From assembly GCA_038228295.1 (NCBI GenBank), contig JBBRPH010000023.1, positions 8,524-72,523 of the forward strand: DNA of 64,000 nt. Reading direction: 5' to 3'. Below, in pieces: positions 52,702-58,315 of the stretch (position 1 is its first letter; each line of letters opens with the position of its first letter). Origin of the DNA: JAICKM01 sp038228295. Lineage in GTDB: Bacteria; Chloroflexota; Chloroflexia; QHBQ01; JAICKM01. The position numbers and the translations under genes were made by a program. The notes below the pieces were generated by a model. That model was not told where the DNA came from and made no database searches. It saw only the letters and a program-made list of their open reading frames with translations.

Positions 52702-53987
52702 TGCCTCCACGTAACCGACCGGCAACCGATCAACTCTTCCCCGGCTTGCAGCGCCGCGCTAGTGAAGCGCGTGAGCGCGAAATACCCCTCAACGCAGAAG
52801 CCGGCGATGCGCCGCAGGGACGTGGGCGGCGTGCCGTGCTACGCACGCAGCAGGAGATCGAACACGACCTGCGCTCACTCTCGGAACAAGAGCGGGAAGA
52901 TATTCTGAGTAGTACGCATCTGGTCACGGATCTCGCTGATCTACGCGACCAGATCCGCTATGTGGATCTGGACAAGGTGCAGCCTAATCCCGCCCAGCCG
53001 CGCAAGAGCTTTGACCCACAACAGATGGATGAACTGGTCGAGTCGGTGCGAACACATGGCGTGATGAGCCCGATCCATGTGCAGGCACTGTCCGACGGCA
53101 CCTATCGCATTATTGCCGGGGAGCGCCGCTGGCGGGCAGCGCGCCGCGCCGGACGCACCAACATCCCCGTGATCGTCAAGACTGTAGACGATGCACAGGC
53201 GCTGGAACTGGCGCTGCTGGAAAACCTGCATCGGGCCGATTTGAGCGCGCTGGAAGAGTCGCGCACCTATCGCTTTATGATGGAGCAGTTCAGCTACACC
53301 CAGGCGCAACTGGCCGAGCGCATTGGCAAGCGGCAAGCCTACATCTCGAAGATGCTGGCGCTGCTGGAACTGCCGCCCACGATCCAGGCATTGATGGGCG
53401 AGAGCGAGAGCAGCGAAAATATTCCACATGGAATATCCGGCGAGGGAACGACTGCGCGACCCTTACTATCGGCCGGGGCCGCGATGGTCTTGAGCCGGGT
53501 GCTTGACCCTGACGTGCAGTTGCAATTGGCACAGCGCGTCGTTGAAGAGGGGCTGAGTGTGCGGGCGGTCGAAGCCCTGGCACGCGACTGGAAGCTGGGC
53601 AACCCCATCACAGCGGCAGTAGAAATCGCACCGGAGCCTGTAGACGCGCCGCAAGCGGCAGAGGATGCGGAGGAATACAGCCCGCCGCGCCGCCGCACGC
53701 CGACCGTCTATCCAACGAGCTTTGCTCGCCCGGAGCCGGCAGGACCACAGATTCGTTTCAACGATCTGAGTTTATTCCAACTACACCGTGAGGTGGGCCG
53801 CATCGCAACCGTGGATTTGGCCCGCTTACAAGCGGCTTTAGAGACTGACCTGGCCTTGATCGCCGTGATCCGGGCCAATGCTGAGGCTACCGAGCAGGTG
53901 GGTGACGCTCCGCCGGCGGCCGATCACGAACCGTCCAATCGTAGTCGGGGGGAGACAACCCGCCGCTCTGCGGTTGGACGGGAGTGA
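52701..53987 (+). CDS. parB: ParB partition protein
   Basis: A 428-residue CTP-dependent clamp protein. Residues 90-185 are the ParB/Srx domain with KVQPNPAQPRKSF, IAGERRWRAARRAG (the CTP-binding motif) and LLENLHRADLS; residues 190-235 are the HTH that reads parS (YTQAQLAERIGKRQAYISKM); a variable linker follows, then a C-terminal dimer region about 345-395. The segment SENIPHGIS is the translation of an internal parS site (53420-53435). The N-terminal 85 residues are charged and unconserved. Confidence 0.95.
   Translation: MPPRNRPATDQLFPGLQRRASEAREREIPLNAEAGDAPQGRGRRAVLRTQQEIEHDLRSLSEQEREDILSSTHLVTDLADLRDQIRYVDLDKVQPNPAQPRKSFDPQQMDELVESVRTHGVMSPIHVQALSDGTYRIIAGERRWRAARRAGRTNIPVIVKTVDDAQALELALLENLHRADLSALEESRTYRFMMEQFSYTQAQLAERIGKRQAYISKMLALLELPPTIQALMGESESSENIPHGISGEGTTARPLLSAGAAMVLSRVLDPDVQLQLAQRVVEEGLSVRAVEALARDWKLGNPITAAVEIAPEPVDAPQAAEDAEEYSPPRRRTPTVYPTSFARPEPAGPQIRFNDLSLFQLHREVGRIATVDLARLQAALETDLALIAVIRANAEATEQVGDAPPAADHEPSNRSRGETTRRSAVGRE
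53420..53435. promoter_or_regulatory. parS-like site 3, inside parB
   Basis: The same 16-bp palindrome TATTCCACATGGAATA, embedded in the parB coding sequence after the HTH region. Confidence 0.8.
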
Positions 53988-54007
53988 GGAACCACCAGCA
54001 ATAGAAA

Positions 54008-54053
54008 AACGCAGACCGTCCCGAAGCCTGGAAGCGAATGGACGGCCTGCGTT
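54008..54053 (+). terminator. Terminator-like hairpin after parB
   Basis: Arms of 14 bases with one mismatch (54008-54021 and 54040-54053) around an 18-base loop; no T run, so efficiency is uncertain. Confidence 0.5.
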
Positions 54054-54144
54054 CCCAAAAGACCCCCTTGCGGGAGGCTCAGGTATTACCTTGCTCTTAT
54101 CATAGCAGGTATATCGGCGGCTGTCAAGGGGGCTGGAGCAATCT

Positions 54145-55818
54145 ATGCCTCAATCCTCTGCTATGGGGGGCTTTAGTACCCCCAGTGGACCGCCGGGCGC
54201 GGGCGGATCATCATGGGAAGCCCTCTACGGCCGGCTGATCCTGCGCGACGGAATCGCCACCATCCCATTGGCTCTTTACCTCTACGGTAGCCGGTTGGCT
54301 CTCTCGGCCCAACAAGTCTGGTTCGCCAGTTGCATCCTGGCCCATAAGTGGGACGCCGATCTGCCCTATCCCCGGCTTACCACGGTAGCCGAGCAGACGG
54401 GCATCAGCATCCGCACGCTGCAATACATTCGCCGCCGGTTGGAGACGCAAGGCTATCTCCAGGTTCATGAGGGCTGGGACAGCAGTGGGCGGCGGATCGC
54501 TAACAGCTACGATTTCTCCGGCCTATTTGCCGCGCTGGAAACGGCAATTGCCGGCGACCCGGAAACCGATAACGGCCTGCAAGAGCCGGATGTCCCGCCC
54601 GACCCAATGCCCGCCGAAGGCCGCGACCGTAGTTTTATCGCCCGCTACGGCCGGGTCATCAGTCAGAAGGGCATTGCGGCGGTGCCGCAGGCGTTGTTCA
54701 CCCACCAAGCGGCGCTGGCCCTCAGCCCGCAACAAACGTGGTTTGTCGCCTACATCCTGGGTCGGCGCTGGACCACGAACCTGCCACACCCCAGCCTGCG
54801 GCGCATGGCTCAGTGCACCGGCTACAGCGAACGCCAGATCCACAATCTCAAAGAGGAACTGGTAACAGCCGGCTACTTGCGGTTGGTGCAGCGCCGAGAC
54901 GCGAGCGGCGGCCAGGATACCAACGGCTACGACTTCAGCGGCCTACTAACGGCCATCACTGTACGCTTGCAAGCCGGGGCGCCCTCCGACGAACCGGTGC
55001 GCCGCCGAGAAGTCGCCGCGCTAGTCCCGGTGCCCGTGCGGCAGGTACTACCCCCGCGGCGGGGACGACGTGGACCGGCTCTCACACCGGTGCAACAGGA
55101 TTCAGTGCCCCTGGTGCAAGAGTCTTCAGCGGTGGCGGTGCAAGAGAGTGCTCAGCCCCTGGTGCAAGAGCCTGCAAGGGGTAAGGTGCAAATACCTTCA
55201 GCGGGGGGGGGTCAATCCCTATCTGTAACACCGGTGCAAGGTTATTCAGCGAGTACGGTGCAACTCCATTCAGTGGGGCAGGTGCAAAAGAGTTCCGAGC
55301 AGCCGGTGCAAGTCCCTGCAACGGGGCCGGTGCAACAGGATGCAGTGGGGGAGGTGCAACCCGCTGTAAGCACTGCAACAGGGTTCAGTGGGCAAGGTGC
55401 AACAGGGTTCAGCCGGGAGGGTGCAATTCCCTGCAACGGGGCCGGTGCAAGCCGGTTCAGACGAAAAGAAGCCGTGCGAAAAGAACCCGAACCGAAAGAC
55501 GATTCGAATCGCAGCACGGTAGGTTCTGACCCGCCACCGCCGGCGCACACCGAACGATACTCGCCGTATGTCGCAGGGGTGATCTTTGACCATTCACGCG
55601 AATTAGGCGACGAACTGCACGCCCCCGCCAACGTCACACAGGCACATCGTCTCTGGCACGCCTGTAGCTTAGACGAGAACGCCTTTGTGGAGACGCTGCA
55701 CGAAGCCCGGCGACGGGTCCGAACGTACCAGGGCAAGCAAGGCAGCGGCACGATCAACAACCGTATGGGCTACTTTTTTCGCGTGGTGGCGGACCTGACG
55801 GCGGCGGAGTCGGTCTAA
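54145..55818 (+). CDS. Replication-initiator-like protein with duplicated winged helices and internal iterons
   Basis: A 557-residue protein. Two tandem copies of a roughly 105-residue DNA-binding unit occupy about 28-132 and 167-272; each runs YGR(L/V)I, LALS(A/P)QQ(V/T)WF, a winged helix around TGISIRTLQYIRRRLETQGY, and NSYDFSGL or NGYDFSGL. Residues about 312-440 are encoded by sixteen 24-bp repeats. The C-terminal 95 residues (YSPYVAGVIFDHSRELGDEL, NNRMGYFFRVVADL) resemble helical helicase-loader contact domains in pattern only. DNA binding is safe; the initiator role rests on domain type, iterons and the neighbouring par genes. Confidence 0.72.
   Translation: MPQSSAMGGFSTPSGPPGAGGSSWEALYGRLILRDGIATIPLALYLYGSRLALSAQQVWFASCILAHKWDADLPYPRLTTVAEQTGISIRTLQYIRRRLETQGYLQVHEGWDSSGRRIANSYDFSGLFAALETAIAGDPETDNGLQEPDVPPDPMPAEGRDRSFIARYGRVISQKGIAAVPQALFTHQAALALSPQQTWFVAYILGRRWTTNLPHPSLRRMAQCTGYSERQIHNLKEELVTAGYLRLVQRRDASGGQDTNGYDFSGLLTAITVRLQAGAPSDEPVRRREVAALVPVPVRQVLPPRRGRRGPALTPVQQDSVPLVQESSAVAVQESAQPLVQEPARGKVQIPSAGGGQSLSVTPVQGYSASTVQLHSVGQVQKSSEQPVQVPATGPVQQDAVGEVQPAVSTATGFSGQGATGFSREGAIPCNGAGASRFRRKEAVRKEPEPKDDSNRSTVGSDPPPPAHTERYSPYVAGVIFDHSRELGDELHAPANVTQAHRLWHACSLDENAFVETLHEARRRVRTYQGKQGSGTINNRMGYFFRVVADLTAAESV
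55090..55468. repeat. Iteron-like array of sixteen 24-bp repeats inside the coding region
   Basis: Unit consensus GTGCAA-N5-TKCAG-NGGGG-NNG. Unit starts: 55090, 55114, 55138, 55162, 55186, 55210 (degenerate), 55234, 55258, 55282, 55306, 55330, 55354, 55373, 55397, 55421, 55445. All spacings are 24 except the twelfth unit, which is 19 long. After that shortened unit the same DNA words are read in another frame, and the encoded octapeptide VQxxSxxx is lost while the DNA repeat persists. Confidence 0.9.
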
Positions 55819-55847
55819 CGGCCCCGCCGCTTCAGTCTCCAGAACGA

Positions 55848-55876
55848 TTGACCGCCGCCCGCCCTGGGACTACAAT
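55848..55876 (+). promoter_or_regulatory. Promoter of the 37-codon gene
   Basis: TTGACC (55848-55853), 17 bases, TACAAT (55871-55876); start point near 55883. Confidence 0.65.
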
Positions 55877-55948
55877 AGGAATGTGGCGCAGGTGATTGCC
55901 CAGCCCACTATTATCGCTTACCCGCTTGATGCAGAAGGAACAACCGCT

Positions 55949-56062
55949 ATGACCCGTCGCCTAGCTCTCCGCAGCCTTGTACGTTCGGCCCTCTTGCCGT
56001 CGGCGGCCGATACTCCTGCGTTAGGCGGAGGTTCCGGTCTGTTGTCGCCGAGTTATCCCTAG
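55949..56062 (+). CDS. Small 37-residue protein, unknown
   Basis: ATG with AAGGA 9 bases upstream, 37 codons, stop TAG. The product has a basic amphipathic first half (MTRRLALRSLVRSALLPS) and a Gly/Ser/Pro second half with no cysteines. A promoter lies 73 bases upstream of the ATG and a perfect hairpin follows the stop, so it has all signals of a separate small gene. It could be a leader or regulatory peptide. No homolog is known to me. Confidence 0.5.
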   Translation: MTRRLALRSLVRSALLPSAADTPALGGGSGLLSPSYP

Positions 56063-56076
56063 CTGCACTACCGCAA

Positions 56077-56092
56077 TGTTTCATGTGAAACG
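56077..56092. promoter_or_regulatory. Second-type parS-like palindrome
   Basis: GTTTCATGTGAAAC (56078-56091), 14-bp perfect palindrome, one central change from classical parS (TGTTTCACGTGAAACA). It differs from the three TATTCCACATGGAATA sites. Confidence 0.55.
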
Positions 56093-56122
56093 GGTGGGTG
56101 GCTACGGCTCCCCACCCGTTTC
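56088..56122 (+). terminator. Terminator of the 37-codon gene
   Basis: 11-bp perfect stem AAACGGGTGGG/CCCACCCGTTT with a 12-base loop, 26 bases after the stop codon. It overlaps the parS-like palindrome. Confidence 0.6.
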
Positions 56123-56143
56123 GCGTCTGGGGATAGCGGTTAT

Positions 56144-56218
56144 CGGGGTGTAGCTCAGTGTGGCTAGAACGCCTGCCGTGGGCGGGGAAGGCCGCAGGTT
56201 CAAGTCCTGCTACTCTGA
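56144..56218 (+). tRNA. tRNA-Pro-like gene, degraded
   Basis: Acceptor CGGGGTG/TACTCTG (all pairs, three of them G-U), T-arm GCAGG-TTCAAGT-CCTGC typical of tRNA-Pro, but the D stem has a mismatch and the anticodon arm is poor (CCTGC-CGTGGGC-GGGGA). Read in the normal register the anticodon is TGG (Pro) with G instead of the near-invariant U33; shifted by one it is GTG (His). No CCA is encoded. Probably decaying or specialised. Confidence 0.6.
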
Positions 56219-56300
56219 CTAAAATGGCACTTTAACAATGAAAAACGTGTTATCGCAGGCTGATACTATGTAATAGCGTGCAATAGATTTCAATAACTAT

Positions 56301-56433
56301 GCGGTAGTGGCGGAATTGGCAGACGCATTTCTGAAATCAAGCCCTTCTTCTGTTTTGCCCGCACACGGGCTGGTGAAGCAGGGTTCTCACTAATAACTGT
56401 AAAGTTTTGGAGTTTCGAATACTCCCTACCGCA
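56301..56433 (+). tRNA. Class II tRNA-like gene with inserted anticodon arm (Leu-like)
   Basis: Acceptor GCGGTAG/CTACCGC, D-arm TGGCGGAATTGGCAGACGC, variable-arm hairpin AACT-GTAA-AGTT, T-arm GGAGT-TTCGAAT-ACTCC: a Leu-type class II frame. Between the anticodon-stem strands GCCCT (56341-56345) and AGGGT (56380-56384) lie 34 bases rather than 7, including TTTTGCCCGCACACGGGC. A further 12-base insert (ATTTCTGAAATC) precedes the stem. Anticodon unassigned. Confidence 0.65.
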
Positions 56434-56445
56434 CCCTATAACTCT

Positions 56446-56521
56446 GCGAGAGAAGCTCATTCGGATGAGCATCTGTCCGCCAGACAGGAGGCAGCGGGTT
56501 CGAGGCCCGCCTCTCGCTCCA
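56446..56521 (+). tRNA. tRNA-Gly (GCC)-like
   Basis: Acceptor GCGAGAG/CTCTCGC, D-arm GCTCATTCGGATGAGC, anticodon arm TCTGT-CCGCCAG-ACAGG, T-arm GCGGG-TTCGAGG-CCCGC, and an encoded CCA. The anticodon GCC gives Gly, but position 33 is C rather than U, and C32 and G38 can pair to give a 5-base loop. Confidence 0.78.
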
Positions 56522-56534
56522 ACCAGCTAGGCTC

Positions 56535-56658
56535 GGATGCAGTGGCCGAGTGGTCTAAGGCAAGCACTCTCTGCCTTTTGCCCGTACACGGGCCGCTAGA
56601 TAAGTGTTCTCTAACTATTGGTATAATGGTTCGCGGGTTCGAATCCCGTCTACATCCT
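56535..56658 (+). tRNA. Class II tRNA-like gene with inserted anticodon arm (Ser-like)
   Basis: Acceptor GGATGCA/TACATCC (one mismatch), D-arm GTGGCCGAGTGGTCTAAGGC, variable-arm stem ACTATT/AATGGT, T-arm GCGGG-TTCGAAT-CCCGT. Anticodon-stem strands GCACT (56564-56568) and AGTGT (56603-56607) enclose 34 bases with TTTTGCCCGTACACGGGC in the same register as in 56301-56433. Removal of 27 bases could leave CTAGATA (anticodon AGA, Ser) or CTCGATA (CGA, Ser). Confidence 0.65.
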
Positions 56659-56673
56659 AGCCCAGCCGGCTTT

Positions 56674-56756
56674 GTGGCCGTGGCGTAATGGTAGCCGCGT
56701 CGCGCTTAAACCGCGATGGACCCTTGTCTATGCAGGTTCGAGTCCTGTCGGCCACA
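56674..56756 (+). tRNA. tRNA-Leu (TAA)
   Basis: Acceptor GTGGCCG/CGGCCAC, 5-bp anticodon stem TCGCG/CGCGA with a normal loop CTTAAAC (anticodon TAA), short class II variable arm GGAC-CCTT-GTCT, T-arm GCAGG-TTCGAGT-CCTGT. A regular gene, in contrast to the four before it. Confidence 0.9.
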
Positions 56757-56857
56757 CCTCTTTATTTGTAATAATGTCACTCTAACATCGTAATTGCTAT
56801 TAATAGACTGTTATAACTATATGTCTGCTATCGCAATAGCTATAAAAGGAGCGTATC

Positions 56858-57643
56858 GTGGCTGATCCGACACCTGACCTGATCCCGCCCAGCCTGGCCG
56901 AGCGCTTGCGGGCTGCCCACGCCGTGGTCGTGTTGACGGGGGCGGGGATTTCGGCGGAGAGCGGTATTCCGACGTTCCGCAATCCGCAGAATGGGCTGTG
57001 GGCTAACTACCGGCCGGAAGAGCTTGCCACCCCGCAAGCCTTCCGTGCGAATCCGCGCCTGGTGTGGGACTGGTATGCCTGGCGGCGGGCGGCGGTGGCT
57101 ACAGTGCTGCCGAACGCGGGCCACCGCGCTTTGGTCGAGATCGAGGCGCGGGTGCCGCAGTTCACGCTACTGACGCAAAATGTGGATGGGCTGCATCAGG
57201 CGGCGGGCAGTCGCCGTGTGATCGAACTGCACGGCAACATCCGGCGAGTCAAGTGCTTTGACCACGGCCATCCTGTTGAGTCCTGGCCCTCGACCGGTGC
57301 GCTGCCGCCACCGTGTCCGATCTGTGGCAGCCTTTTGCGGCCTGATGTGGTCTGGTTCGGCGAGCAGTTGCCGGCGGCTGCGCTGGAGCAGGCGGCGGAT
57401 GCAATCCGGCACTGCGACCTGTTCCTGACGATCGGCACGTCGCTGCGGGTGGAGCCGGCAGCTTCGCTGCCTTATGCGGCATTGGAGCATGGCGCGACGG
57501 TGCTGATCCTCAACCAGGAAGTCGCTCCCTCCACCGAGCCCCCGCTGTACGGCATGAACGGCCCCGCCGGCACGCTGCTGCCCGCGTTAGTGCACGCCGC
57601 GTGGCCGGATGCACCAGCGGTGGGGGATGCTCACGGTGCCTGA
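56858..57643 (+). CDS. Sirtuin (Sir2/CobB-type) NAD-dependent protein deacylase
   Basis: A 261-residue enzyme: NAD site LTGAGISAESGIPTFR, TQNVDGLHQAAGS, catalytic His in IELHGNIRRVKC, zinc pair PPCPICGS (the first ligand pair is reduced to one Cys with nearby His), and LTIGTSLRVEPA. The Tyr and Arg in the stretch around WDWYAWRR fit class III sirtuins that remove succinyl or malonyl groups. GTG start with AAAAGGAG. It ends 32 bases from the convergent GNAT gene. Confidence 0.93.
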   Translation: MADPTPDLIPPSLAERLRAAHAVVVLTGAGISAESGIPTFRNPQNGLWANYRPEELATPQAFRANPRLVWDWYAWRRAAVATVLPNAGHRALVEIEARVPQFTLLTQNVDGLHQAAGSRRVIELHGNIRRVKCFDHGHPVESWPSTGALPPPCPICGSLLRPDVVWFGEQLPAAALEQAADAIRHCDLFLTIGTSLRVEPAASLPYAALEHGATVLILNQEVAPSTEPPLYGMNGPAGTLLPALVHAAWPDAPAVGDAHGA

Positions 57644-57675
57644 AAGGCTTGCCGGTTATTAGCGGCCGGCTCACG

Positions 57676-58218
57676 CTAGTTTGCATCGTCCGCCAACTCC
57701 GTGACCAGGGCGGCGAGGTCAGGCCAACCGTAAGCGACTTCGAGCAGTGGGGCGGTGCCGAGCGTGAGGGATTGCTCGCGCAGGTACACGCCGCCCAGGC
57801 GTTCATAGAAGCCCCGCGCCGGGTTGGTCGCCAACACCCAGATCAACAGCGCGGACCGGCCCTCGGCGAGCAAACGCGCCGCGACCGCCGCGACCAGGCG
57901 CCGCCCCACACCGCGCCGCTGCCGGTCGGCCTGGATGTAGAGAGCATACAGTTCGCCGGTATACAGCGGGTCGGCCTCGCGCTCCGCGCCGCCCGAGGCG
58001 AAGCCGACCACGCTCCCGTCCGCATCGGTAGCGACGTAGGCGAATAGCCCTGGTTCTGCCGCGCAGAGCCGCGCCACCCAGGTCTGTTCCCGATCCGCGT
58101 AGGTCATGTGCGTCAGGACCGCGTCGGGCACCAACCCGGTGTAGGTGCTGCGCCATGTATCCACGCTGACTCGTGCGATAGCGGCGGCATCAGTGCAGCC
58201 TGCTTCGCGTATCTGCAT
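57676..58218 (-). CDS. GNAT-family N-acetyltransferase
   Basis: An 180-residue enzyme: N-terminal IREAGCTDAAAIARV, core strand with VVGFASGG, the acetyl-CoA loop LYIQADRQRRGVGRRLVAA, and NPARGFYERLGGVYL. The start at 58218 has GAGAGGAACC before it and the usual GNAT opening; the 23 codons upstream in frame are low-complexity and overlap the promoter of the next gene. The substrate is unknown. Confidence 0.9.
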   Translation of the reverse strand: MQIREAGCTDAAAIARVSVDTWRSTYTGLVPDAVLTHMTYADREQTWVARLCAAEPGLFAYVATDADGSVVGFASGGAEREADPLYTGELYALYIQADRQRRGVGRRLVAAVAARLLAEGRSALLIWVLATNPARGFYERLGGVYLREQSLTLGTAPLLEVAYGWPDLAALVTELADDAN

Positions 58219-58280
58219 GGTTCCTCTCCCTGGCGCTGCACCCCGCGCCGCCACAGCGCTAGTCGTGCTGCCTCGGCTGC

Positions 58281-58310
58281 TTGACACCGTTTTGCACGCT
58301 CACCTATAAT
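58281..58310 (+). promoter_or_regulatory. Consensus promoter of the solute-binding protein gene (leaderless)
   Basis: TTGACA (58281-58286), 18 bases, TATAAT (58305-58310), then 5 bases to the ATG at 58316. No room for a ribosome-binding site. Confidence 0.85.
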
Positions 58311-58315
58311 GCCTT

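Noticed and set aside
55090..55468. CRISPR array
   Set aside because: The 24-bp units are contiguous, share sequence over most of their length and lie inside an open reading frame; there are no unique spacers and no cas genes.
56301..56658. Group I introns in the tRNA-like genes
   Set aside because: The insert is only 27 bases; group I introns need a catalytic core of 200 bases or more.
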